A stretch of DNA of 38,073 bases from assembly GCA_947647815.1 (NCBI GenBank), contig CANSLW010000006.1, positions 1 to 38,073 on the forward strand, read 5' to 3'. The position numbers were made by a program, and so were the translations under genes. The notes beneath the pieces were generated by a model. That model was not told the DNA's origin and made no database searches. It worked only from the letters and a program-made list of their open reading frames with translations. Positions 17,501 through 24,233 of the stretch are shown one piece after another. Positions within the stretch are counted from its first letter, which is position 1; each line of letters opens with the position of its first letter. The stretch is from an uncultured Dorea sp. GTDB lineage: Bacteria; Bacillota; Clostridia; Lachnospirales; Lachnospiraceae.

Positions 17501-17822
17501 TGCATCCGACACAAAAGTGGATCTGATCAAATATTTTCATGAGAAGGATCCAGGTAAAATTCAGACTTTGCGCAGCCGCATTGTTTACAGTGTTTTTAAT
17601 TCCGGTATGGCTCTTGTGCTTTCGAATACAGAAAAGCACGATATGAATTCCTGGTATAATGTGATGCTTGAGAAGTTAGAGCCAAGTTTGGACAGTTTTG
17701 ATCAGTGTGAACGAGATAAGATTCTTGCTATTATTGCCAATGAACACGCAGAACGTGAAAAAACCCCAGAAGCAGCAGAAATAAGGGAAGATTTCTTGAA
17801 GTTTATTAAAAACCGAGAATAG
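14571..17822 (+). CDS. HerA/FtsK-type ATPase (DUF87-like) with Ser/Thr-rich insert
   Basis: The 1083-residue protein has an N-terminal region (about 1-240) of unknown fold, a low-complexity Ser/Thr/Gly region (about 245-385; runs such as LSTTLTKSKSSSLSAGTTES) and a RecA-fold motor. Motor motifs are Walker A G-S-T-G-K-G-K-S (residues 562-569), V-I-E-P-A-K-G-E-Y, Walker B L-T-V-L-E-E-A-H-N (about 800), then F-V-I-A-D-Q-A-P and N-T-K-I-I-L-G-L. This pattern is that of HerA/VirB4-like hexameric pumps with a DUF87-type core. The ATG at 14571 is preferred over GTG 14568; AAGGAG precedes it and the ATG overlaps the TGA of the preceding frame. It lies 10 bp upstream of the nuclease toxin gene. A DNA- or protein-translocating role is inferred from the family. 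Confidence 0.85.
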   Translation: MEELVMDQGERSLDIREISQLDSAFALADNIVTKNYLAKVDNYKILDTTELFDTVPLYEHASLFRVKKLVYDRNENNLQKLVNTYASTLGFHSSIVMIINSNGKEVELYLGTTGAKNIDSARAGAEALASNLIGNFPGSLSDFDEIALDNSPLEALMNSCTKDLYTSISSVSGVGAPREKDDVANENYIQGIEKMIDTMQGTAFSAVFIANILNMDQLADIRAEYELLYSKLVPFLKSELSFNESSADGVTKTLSESLSTTLTKSKSSSLSAGTTESTSHTEGHAVTNTDTVNVSHTEGLSQGTRLGADGTGINTGHQSSTTVGYSHSLSRTKSWSDTTTFGTTKTQTNTIGDSEAKGEIKSIADGKTFTETTGRSLQISYMNKTVQNLLDRIDEQLERLKEGENYGIFANAAYFLAADPMASKMAASSYKGLINGNCTHVESAHINSWQDEYSVKIIKKYLKKLQHPVFLLSDNNEITPVSIVSGRELAVQFGLPRKSIPGVSIVETAAFGRNIEIDLKKKHRLIEIGNLYHMGRDEEGANGKIPVKLDMDSLTMHTFITGSTGKGKSNAIYSLLERVLEQNQHTDGAGKVTFLVIEPAKGEYKDKFGHYKNVMVYGTNKKKMDLLRINPFSFPDDVHVLEHIDRLVEIFNVCWPMYAAMPAVLKDAIERSYINAGWDLTESECRYAERFGRNLYPSFIDVLKMINIVMEESRYSSDSKGDYIGALCTRVKSLTNGIYGQIFTSDELSAGELFDSNVIVDLSRVGSVETKSLIMGLLVMKMQEYRMAVHVENNNGLKHLTVLEEAHNLLKRTSSDQSSDSSNLLGKSVEMLANSIAEMRTYGEGFVIADQAPGLLDMAVIRNTNTKIILGLPDMSDRELVGRAASLNDNQIVELSKLKTGVAAVYQNNWLEPVLCHIHPCRKDEEVYSPNKLIKRENDNLIRAEIIDYLMLPAPKKLELDSNRIAKLEQSVYKLQIASDTKVDLIKYFHEKDPGKIQTLRSRIVYSVFNSGMALVLSNTEKHDMNSWYNVMLEKLEPSLDSFDQCERDKILAIIANEHAEREKTPEAAEIREDFLKFIKNRE

Positions 17823-17832
17823 GGGTGATGAG

Positions 17833-18678
17833 ATGGGTGGATTTGGAATTAATTTTGAAGGTGAATTAAAAACGCCGGAGGAATCAAGAGATATCTCTAT
17901 GAGTTCGGAGGTTGAATCCATTTTATGTGAATTATTTAAAGAGGATTACGAAGGAGTTGAAAGGAAAGAGGATGAAGAAACTACTGATTTTGAGAGTATA
18001 GATACGCAGAAAGAGCAGAATGATCTGTTTGCCGATGATTATCTGGAGGTAGATAAAGATATTGCGGAAAGTGAGGGTTCCGATGATGCGGAAAATCTTG
18101 AATATGATGAAAACGGCACCCGGGAATTAACGGATGATGAAAAGCAAATGTTAAAAGATAACTTGGGATGGTCTGACAAGAAAATTAATGATAATTGCCG
18201 GATAGATAAGGATGGGGTTGTTCATTATAAAACTGACTGTCAGGATAAGGAAGGGACTGTATCAGAGTGTGGGGTTCCTTATGAAAGAAAAGTCATCGAG
18301 TACAAAGGTATAAAAATCGAAGGTGTATTTCCAGTATTTGACAGTGTATTTGATACAGAACTTGATGAATCAGATTATCAGAGTTCAAGCAGTAAGCAAT
18401 TCAATGAATGTAATAAGAAACTTAAGGAAACAATTAACAATGATCCTGAACTAAAAGAACAATTTACAGATGAACAAATCGAAGATATTGAGAACGGAAG
18501 AACTCCAAGAGGATATACATGGCATCACACAGAAGAACCAGGGAAGATGCAGTTGGTAAAAACAGAGGATCATGACAGAAGGATCGGCGGAGCTGCGCAT
18601 ACCGGTGGGAATTCAATATGGGGAAATAAGTCAATGGATAGATCAACTGATGAAGAACAGAAAGGAGAAAGATTTTAA
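17833..18678 (+). CDS. HNH/Endo VII-type nuclease toxin, WHH family
   Basis: The 281-residue protein has an acidic N-terminal third with no signal peptide (Asp/Glu-rich, residues about 10-95), a middle part (L-T-D-D-E-K-Q-M-L-K-D-N-L-G-W-S, then V-P-Y-E-R-K and F-P-V-F-D-S-V-F-D) and a C-terminal nuclease module with G-Y-T-W-H-H (residues 227-232), M-Q-L-V, E-D-H-D and H-T-G-G near residue 255. The W-H-H plus downstream H-x(n)-H-T-G-G arrangement is that of WHH nucleases, HNH-fold DNA-cutting domains of polymorphic toxins. The next gene, overlapping by one base, is a SUKH-type immunity protein, the usual partner. It follows the ATPase by 10 bp. Whether it is exported, cuts phage DNA or causes self-intoxication is not shown by the sequence. 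Confidence 0.88.
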   Translation: MGGFGINFEGELKTPEESRDISMSSEVESILCELFKEDYEGVERKEDEETTDFESIDTQKEQNDLFADDYLEVDKDIAESEGSDDAENLEYDENGTRELTDDEKQMLKDNLGWSDKKINDNCRIDKDGVVHYKTDCQDKEGTVSECGVPYERKVIEYKGIKIEGVFPVFDSVFDTELDESDYQSSSSKQFNECNKKLKETINNDPELKEQFTDEQIEDIENGRTPRGYTWHHTEEPGKMQLVKTEDHDRRIGGAAHTGGNSIWGNKSMDRSTDEEQKGERF

Positions 18679-19079
18679 TGGCAGTAATGTGTTATGATAT
18701 GAAACCATTTAATGAAAAGTTGGCTATTGAACGTTTCGAGGACAAATATGAAATTGATTTTTCTGATACATTTAAGGAATTTTTTAGGGAAAACAATGGA
18801 GGAATTCCCAATAAAAATATTTTTTCGGCAAAGGGAAGGGAATATGAAATAAGATGTTTTCTATCTTTTAATGATGATGCATATAACAGCATAAAGAATT
18901 CGTTTGCTTCATTTCAAGAGGAGACTCATGGAAAAATTGTACCAATTGCAAAAGATTCCGGAGATAGTTATTTTTGTATGAATGTAGAAAATGAAAAAAT
19001 ATATTTTTGGGATAAAGATGATAATCTTTATTATTGTATTGCAGAAACATTAACGGAGTTTTTGGAATATTTACAGTAA
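18678..19079 (+). CDS. SMI1/KNR4 (SUKH) family immunity protein
   Basis: The 133-residue acidic protein has the SUKH-1 pattern: I-E-R-F-E-D-K-Y-E-I-D-F near the start, F-K-E-F-F-R-E-N-N-G-G-I-P (residues about 32-45), then I-V-P-I-A-K-D-S-G-D-S-Y-F-C and a Y-F-W-D-K-D-D strand before a terminal helix (T-E-F-L-E-Y-L). SUKH proteins bind and neutralise nuclease toxins encoded next to them. The A of its ATG is the last base of the toxin's TAA, so translation is coupled to the toxin, ensuring stoichiometric production. AAAGGAGAAAG in the toxin's 3' end serves as ribosome site. This is the last gene of the dynamin operon. Confidence 0.88.
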   Translation: MAVMCYDMKPFNEKLAIERFEDKYEIDFSDTFKEFFRENNGGIPNKNIFSAKGREYEIRCFLSFNDDAYNSIKNSFASFQEETHGKIVPIAKDSGDSYFCMNVENEKIYFWDKDDNLYYCIAETLTEFLEYLQ

Positions 19080-19236
19080 TATTTTCTTATACTAATCTGA
19101 TTTTGAGGGGCTGTTGCGAAATATAGGTTATATACAATATATTGGTGAGGCTTATAGAATTAAAACACCATATATCGTATATGCGAGAGTTTGCAAAGGC
19201 CTCTTTTTGGTGCTTTTCAAAATAGATAATATGTGC

Positions 19237-19265
19237 TTGACAATCATATATTACAAGTGTAATAT
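19237..19265 (+). promoter_or_regulatory. Strong sigma-A-type promoter for the 19311 gene
   Basis: A consensus TTGACA (19237-19242), 17-bp spacer and TAATAT (19260-19265), 46 bp upstream of the ATG. The rest of 19080-19236 is AT-rich with a short palindrome (CAATATATTG near 19134-19143) and no recognised gene. Confidence 0.75.
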
Positions 19266-19310
19266 ATTGAATGATACTTATTCTTTTTTATGAGACAGGA
19301 ATGTGATTGA

Positions 19311-20153
19311 ATGAAAAAAGTAGTAAAATATTTTTTTCTGTGTGTTTTGCTGGTTGTCTTTGCAGTTTGTATGATTATAATTCTGGCTGGCAGTTTTTTG
19401 ATATTTGCAGATAGAAATGCTGATGATAAAGACATATCTAAGGAAACCGCGGAAGAAGTGAGTGAGGATGCAGATCGAAATACTGATACTGGAGTTTATG
19501 AAGAATCACTGACGGAATATCTGCATCAGGAAGCACAAGTGCAAGAACTGGATATACAGGTTATGGAAAACAGAGAAGATGAGATGGTATTTTCGTTTTC
19601 TATTGATGATTTTATTGACAGTTATAATGGATATTATTGGCAAGATAAAAATGTGCGTTATCTGCTGCCGTCCCTGGAGTGGAGGGCGTATCTGTACGAT
19701 ACAGCGGTTCACTCCAGGCACAGGACATCTTGCTGTATTTTTTCAAAAGACGAAACAATGCCCGCATTTCCGACAATTACGGTTTATGTCCCTTCAAACG
19801 GCAGCTATGTACAGGAAATTACGGTTGACTTCGATGATCATAGTTATATGGATTCCCTGTATAACATTTACGAAGAGCAGTGTTTTTATACATTAAAGGT
19901 AATGTTTCCGGATCTTGCAGATGAGACGATTACTAATCTATATACTACCCTAAACCAGTTGGCTTATGATAACGTAACGACTGTGAAATATACTTCAGAT
20001 TCCGTTCCGTGTGCGTTATATTACAGAGGAGGTATAGGGATATATCCCTACTTTGCACTTGGGGAAAGTGTGCATCTGTGTATGATTCCGGTAACACAGC
20101 AGTATCTCGACGAGATGAGAGAGAAAGGTGTTACAGTAAATGAGATTCAGTAA
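19311..20153 (+). CDS. Membrane-anchored extracytoplasmic hypothetical protein, 280 aa
   Basis: Residues 1-5 are basic and 7-33 strongly hydrophobic (YFFLCVLLVVFAVCMIIILA within it), with no lipobox and no clear cleavage site, so this is probably an N-terminally anchored protein facing outside. An acidic Asp/Glu-rich linker (about 35-75) precedes a domain of about 200 residues. The C-terminal domain resembles the RsiV/DUF3298-like arrangement seen in Firmicutes surface proteins (a Y-F-A-L-G-E strand near the end), but this is only a resemblance. It has its own strong promoter and is convergent with the flavoprotein gene, 8 bp away. No function is assigned. Confidence 0.7.
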   Translation: MKKVVKYFFLCVLLVVFAVCMIIILAGSFLIFADRNADDKDISKETAEEVSEDADRNTDTGVYEESLTEYLHQEAQVQELDIQVMENREDEMVFSFSIDDFIDSYNGYYWQDKNVRYLLPSLEWRAYLYDTAVHSRHRTSCCIFSKDETMPAFPTITVYVPSNGSYVQEITVDFDDHSYMDSLYNIYEEQCFYTLKVMFPDLADETITNLYTTLNQLAYDNVTTVKYTSDSVPCALYYRGGIGIYPYFALGESVHLCMIPVTQQYLDEMREKGVTVNEIQ

Positions 20154-20161
20154 AAACTATA

Positions 20162-20689
20162 CTATTGTATATTAGCAATCGTTCGATTGGCCCAGTTCTG
20201 ATACATGGCGGTAGTATCTGGATTGGCAATTTTACATGTATATTCCTTTACTTTTAATCGATAAACAGCCATATTCTTGAAATGATCTGCATGGAAACTG
20301 TCCGTACGCATATCATTTGCGTGCCGGATTAATATGCGAAGCGCTTTTTCAAGCATTTCCGGCGTATCTAAAAATTCGACTTCACCATACCCGCAGACAC
20401 TTTCATAGAGTGTGGTGGAGCCACAGACCGTCTTACCGATGTCAACGCCATAATCATTGTAAATAATAAATCCAACTTTATTGTTCTTACGGAGCAGTTC
20501 TGGAGTTTTTCCTTCGTTTGCGCCGTGGAAATAAATTTCAAGACCGTCTTTACTGTCATTAAAGCCATAATTATATGTTATTACATAGGGATAGACGCCG
20601 TCGTTTATGGCAAGATTGATAACCCTGCACCGTTTTAGCACGTCCATAATAAGGTCATGGTCTAAGATTTCTTTTTCTTTTCTTCTCAT
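20162..20689 (-). CDS. Pyridoxamine 5'-phosphate oxidase-like flavin-binding protein
   Basis: The 175-residue product has the split-barrel flavin reductase/PNPOx-like fold pattern: an N-terminal helix, C-R-V-I-N-L-A-I-N-D-G-x-Y-P-Y-V-I-T-Y-N-Y-G-F, then L-E-I-Y-F-H-G-A-N-E-G-K and a C-terminal V-Y-R-L-K-V strand. Members with this pattern (NimA/PNPOx-like) bind FMN and reduce small molecules; true PNP oxidase activity is not implied. AGGAGG on the minus strand is 10 bases before the ATG. It is divergent from a MocR regulator across 111 bp, the usual layout for a MocR target, so expression is probably controlled by that regulator and pyridoxal phosphate. Confidence 0.85.
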   Translation of the reverse strand: MRRKEKEILDHDLIMDVLKRCRVINLAINDGVYPYVITYNYGFNDSKDGLEIYFHGANEGKTPELLRKNNKVGFIIYNDYGVDIGKTVCGSTTLYESVCGYGEVEFLDTPEMLEKALRILIRHANDMRTDSFHADHFKNMAVYRLKVKEYTCKIANPDTTAMYQNWANRTIANIQ

Positions 20690-20763
20690 TTATCTATATC
20701 CTCCTGTTTGAAAAACATTTGTCTTGATGCTGTTTATATTATAAAATAAGATTAACCCTGTTA

Positions 20764-20797
20764 AAAGGGACAATAATGTAGAATATAAAGGGACAAT
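20764..20797 (+). promoter_or_regulatory. Tandem operator repeats of the MocR regulator
   Basis: AAAGGGACAAT occurs exactly twice, at 20764-20774 and 20787-20797, 23 bp apart start to start (about two helical turns). The second copy covers the ribosome site of the MocR gene. MocR/GabR-type dimers bind such tandem repeats between divergent genes. Confidence 0.7.
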
Positions 20798-20800
20798 TTT

Positions 20801-22237
20801 ATGATTTATGTGAATAGTACATTACGGGAACCGCTATATATGCAGATATATCAGTGTATAAAAGAAGAAATACTAGATGGAGAAAGAAATGCAAAAGACA
20901 AATTGCCACCTATCAGAGAGTTGGCTTCTAGTCTGAATGTTTCTAAGAATACAGTGGAAGCGGCATACCATCAGCTATTCGTTGAAGGATATGTAAAAGG
21001 CAAAAGGGGATCAGGATTTGTAGTAGAGGATGTACAGAATTTTCTTCTTTCTTATCGGAAAATCAATGAAGTTGAGATCCGAAATTCGAAGAAACGATAT
21101 GGGGAATTTTTAGAAGGAGAAACATCATCAGAAGCAATTCAATATGATTTTCAATATGGAAATATTTCGTCAGAATTTTTTCCATGCGATTACTGGCGTA
21201 AGGCAACGGAATATATTTTAAGTTCTTTTGAAACGTCGGCATTGTCAACATATATAGATAAGATGGGAGACCTTAAGTTCAGAGAGGTATTAAGCAGATA
21301 TTTATATGAGGCGCGGGGGATTTCATGCCATGCGGGGCAGATTATTATCAGTTCTGGCTTCCAGCATGCGATGAATATTATCTGCGATATATTACCAGAG
21401 ACACATCGAAGGGTAGGAATGGAAGAGCCGGGATTTTATTCGGCCAGGGATATGTTTTTTTATAAACATTTTGAGATTGAACCTTTACGGGTGTTCCCAG
21501 ATGATCGGTACATTTTCGATTTGGAAAATGCGGACGTAAGCTGTCTATACGTGACACCTTCTCATCAATTTCCAATGGGGAGGGTCATGCCGATTGAGAT
21601 TCGGTATAAACTTTTGAAGTGGGCGGTGGAAAATGACGGATATCTGATAGAGGATGATTATGATAGTACATTAAGATATAATTCGCGGCCGATTCCAGCG
21701 TTGTTTTCATTAGATGAATCAGAGAGAGTTCTCTATGTAGGAACATTTTCAAAATCATTATCCCCGGCACTTCGTGTCAATTATCTTGTTTTGCCGGAAA
21801 GCTTTGTGAGAAAGTATCAGGAACTTCCACAGTATAGCCATTCAACGGTATCCTGGTTAGATCAGAAGATTTTGGCAAAATTTATAGAAGATGGGAGATA
21901 TCATAAGCATTTGCGGAAAATATCCACACAATACAGTATGCGAAATTTACAGCTAAGGCAGATGATAGATAAGACTTTCGGAAATTCTGTAAAGATTCAT
22001 GGATTTGATGCAGGACTTCATATCGTTTTGGAAGTAAATTCTGAGATTGATGTAGATAAATTCGTTGCATTGGCAAGGAAGAAAAAGGCGGCGGTATATA
22101 CTGTTGAAAGATGCTTTTTAGATAAAGAAAAAGCACCGAAGAATCTACTGCTTCTGGGATTTGGAAGAATTGATGAAAAGGGGATAAAAAGAGGGGTGGA
22201 AGTTCTGAAGCTGGCAATGGAGCAATGTTTGGAGTAG
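20801..22237 (+). CDS. MocR-family (GntR-HTH/aminotransferase) transcriptional regulator
   Basis: The 478-residue protein has an N-terminal winged HTH of the GntR type (L-Y-M-Q-I-Y-Q-C-I-K-E-E-I, P-P-I-R-E-L-A-S-S-L-N-V-S-K-N-T-V) in residues 1-75, a linker, and a fold-type-I aminotransferase-like domain with the pyridoxal phosphate lysine in T-F-S-K-S-L-S-P (about residue 315) and the cofactor Asp in I-E-D-D-Y-D. MocR proteins sense pyridoxal phosphate or aldimine adducts and regulate a divergent gene, here the flavoprotein. AAAGGGA, part of the second operator repeat, serves as ribosome site, consistent with autoregulation. Confidence 0.92.
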   Translation: MIYVNSTLREPLYMQIYQCIKEEILDGERNAKDKLPPIRELASSLNVSKNTVEAAYHQLFVEGYVKGKRGSGFVVEDVQNFLLSYRKINEVEIRNSKKRYGEFLEGETSSEAIQYDFQYGNISSEFFPCDYWRKATEYILSSFETSALSTYIDKMGDLKFREVLSRYLYEARGISCHAGQIIISSGFQHAMNIICDILPETHRRVGMEEPGFYSARDMFFYKHFEIEPLRVFPDDRYIFDLENADVSCLYVTPSHQFPMGRVMPIEIRYKLLKWAVENDGYLIEDDYDSTLRYNSRPIPALFSLDESERVLYVGTFSKSLSPALRVNYLVLPESFVRKYQELPQYSHSTVSWLDQKILAKFIEDGRYHKHLRKISTQYSMRNLQLRQMIDKTFGNSVKIHGFDAGLHIVLEVNSEIDVDKFVALARKKKAAVYTVERCFLDKEKAPKNLLLLGFGRIDEKGIKRGVEVLKLAMEQCLE

Positions 22238-22317
22238 CCAATTGCCGGATTTGTGAAGCACCATCTGAAATAATCTCAGGATTCCGTGCATAGAATTACA
22301 AAAACGGAGTATGCTTC

Positions 22318-22482
22318 ATGTCCGCAGCAGTCAGAAGAATCGAAAAAAGAGAGGAGAAAGGAGAGGATATAAAACGAGATTATCCGGAATATTTAAGAAT
22401 TGCAAAAGTTATCTATGGGGCGAAAGATCTGAGTCAATGTATGGAATCGGTGATCAGGTTGTATGATGGAAGAGAAGACTAG
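22318..22482 (+). CDS. 54-residue charged protein overlapping the recombinase start
   Basis: ATG 22318 has ACGGAG about 8 bases upstream. The frame encodes MSAAVRRIEKREEKGEDIKR and then R-D-Y-P-E-Y-L-R-I-A-K-V-I-Y-G-A-K-D-L-S-Q-C-M-E-S-V-I-R-L-Y-D, ending with TAG at 22482, 20 bases inside the recombinase gene, which itself has only a poor ribosome site. The overlap suggests translational coupling. Small basic/charged proteins beside serine recombinases can be recombination directionality factors; no sequence family is recognised, so this is a positional guess. Confidence 0.5.
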   Translation: MSAAVRRIEKREEKGEDIKRDYPEYLRIAKVIYGAKDLSQCMESVIRLYDGRED

Positions 22483-24052
22483 AGCAGTGCTATATCTCCG
22501 TTTATCTAAAGAGGATAAAGATAAACTTGATGAAGGAGATGACAGTGCCAGTATCCAGAATCAACGGCTTCTTCTGACCGATTATGCCCTGCAGCATGAT
22601 TATCAGATTATGGAGACATATTCTGATGATGACGAGAGCGGTCTTTTTGACACAAGACCGGAATTCGAGCGTATGTTAAGGGATGCTAAGTCAGGCAGAT
22701 TTGATATCATAATCGCGAAGTCGCAGTCCAGATTCTCGCGGAATATGGAGCACGTAGAAAGATATCTGCATCATGATCTGCCGAATCTGGGTATCCGCTT
22801 TATCGGGGTCGTTGACGGGGCAGATACCTCTGATACAGGAAATAAGAAATCACGTCAGATTAACGGGCTGGTGAATGAATGGTACTGTGAAGATCTGTCT
22901 GAGAATATCCGCAGCGCATTTCGGGCAAAGATGAAAAAAGGCCAGTATCTGGGAGCCTCTTGTCCATATGGATATAGGAAAGATCCCAGGGATCATAATC
23001 ATCTGGTTGTAGATGATTATGCCGCAGATGTAGTCAGGAAAATCTACCGCCTTTATCTCAAAGGATATGGAAAAGCAAAGATTGGAAAGATTCTTACGGA
23101 GGAAGGAATACTGATTCCCACAAGATATAAGAGGGAAGTTCTTGGCGTTAATTATCGGAATTCCCACGAGACAGAACATACAAGAAGCTGGTCGTATCAG
23201 ACGATACATGGGATACTGAACAATGAGGTCTATATCGGAAATGTAGTTCAGAATAGGTATCGTAATCTCTCTTATAAAGATAAAAGGCATGTGAAGCAGC
23301 CGGAAGATCAATGGATCCGTGTGACGGGCATGCATGAAGCGATCATAGATACGGATACATTTCTTAAAGTACAGGAAAGACAGAAAATACGCACAAAAGC
23401 GATACATACCGAAGGTGCGGCGTCGCTGTTCTCCGGGATTCTTTTCTGTGCAGACTGCAGATATGCCATGGTGAGAACATATGAGCGAAGAGGTGCCCAC
23501 AGATTCACCGGATATTGTTGTAAGATTTATAAAACACAAGGAAAGAAGGCATGTAAAAGTCACGCGGTCAATTATGATCAGTTAAAGGAAACGGTGCTGC
23601 ATGCCATCCAGAGTGAGGCCAGAAAAATCTTGACTCTGGAGGATATCAGTTATTTGAGCAAGATAGAGCATACGGATGATGCGGTAAAAAACTGTCAGAT
23701 TCAGATCCGGCATATAAAAGATGAAATCGAACGTAAGGAGACCTATAAGAGAAAGACTTATCAGAATTATATGGAAGAGATCATATCCAAGGAAGAATAT
23801 GTGTCTTACAGTAAAGAGTTTGATCAAGATATCACCGGATTAAGAGAAAATCTTGAGTATCTGCAGGAAGAACTGGAAGAAAAGAATCAGATGGATTCAG
23901 AGTACGGCGAGTGGGTGAAAAAGTTCCGGAATTATATCGGCATAGCCGAACTTACGAGGGAAATCGTGTTGGAACTGATTGAAAAGATTGAGGTCAATGC
24001 AGATGGTTCCATTAATATATATTACAAATTCCGGAATCCGCACGCGGAGTAA
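22463..24052 (+). CDS. Large serine recombinase (integrase/excisionase of the element)
   Basis: The 529-residue protein has the resolvase catalytic domain at its N-terminus: nucleophile Ser15 in Y-L-R-L-S-K-E-D, S-I-Q-N-Q-R, Y-S-D-D-D-E-S-G and the S-Q-S-R-F-S-R-N helix. A recombinase domain follows (P-Y-G-Y-R-K-D, V-R-K-I-Y-R-L-Y), then a zinc-ribbon C-A-D-C with Y-C-C and K-A-C partners (about residues 330-370) and a C-terminal coiled coil (about 410-485) of the type that controls synapsis. It resembles TnpX/TndX-like transposon recombinases. It should cut attL and attR at the shared TG. The gene lies 5 kb inside the right end rather than beside it. All catalytic residues appear intact. Confidence 0.95.
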   Translation: MMEEKTRAVLYLRLSKEDKDKLDEGDDSASIQNQRLLLTDYALQHDYQIMETYSDDDESGLFDTRPEFERMLRDAKSGRFDIIIAKSQSRFSRNMEHVERYLHHDLPNLGIRFIGVVDGADTSDTGNKKSRQINGLVNEWYCEDLSENIRSAFRAKMKKGQYLGASCPYGYRKDPRDHNHLVVDDYAADVVRKIYRLYLKGYGKAKIGKILTEEGILIPTRYKREVLGVNYRNSHETEHTRSWSYQTIHGILNNEVYIGNVVQNRYRNLSYKDKRHVKQPEDQWIRVTGMHEAIIDTDTFLKVQERQKIRTKAIHTEGAASLFSGILFCADCRYAMVRTYERRGAHRFTGYCCKIYKTQGKKACKSHAVNYDQLKETVLHAIQSEARKILTLEDISYLSKIEHTDDAVKNCQIQIRHIKDEIERKETYKRKTYQNYMEEIISKEEYVSYSKEFDQDITGLRENLEYLQEELEEKNQMDSEYGEWVKKFRNYIGIAELTREIVLELIEKIEVNADGSINIYYKFRNPHAE

Positions 24053-24233
24053 GATGTTTTGGATGTTTTGTGGTGTTGTTGGGATAACGGTTGATTTTAC
24101 TTGTAAGGATAGGATATACTGTAAATAAAAGCAGATAAAAACAGGAAAGATATTCATCCAGAAGGAACCGCCAGTGGCAGTTTTTGGCGGATGTAAAGGA
24201 TTTGTAAAAAGAATAAAATGAGGGCCAGATTTT

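Noticed and set aside
19080..19236. Possible insertion-sequence remnant (GGGGCTGTTGCGAAA-like end)
   Set aside because: The apparent inverted partner near 19185-19205 matches poorly and there is no transposase or target duplication.
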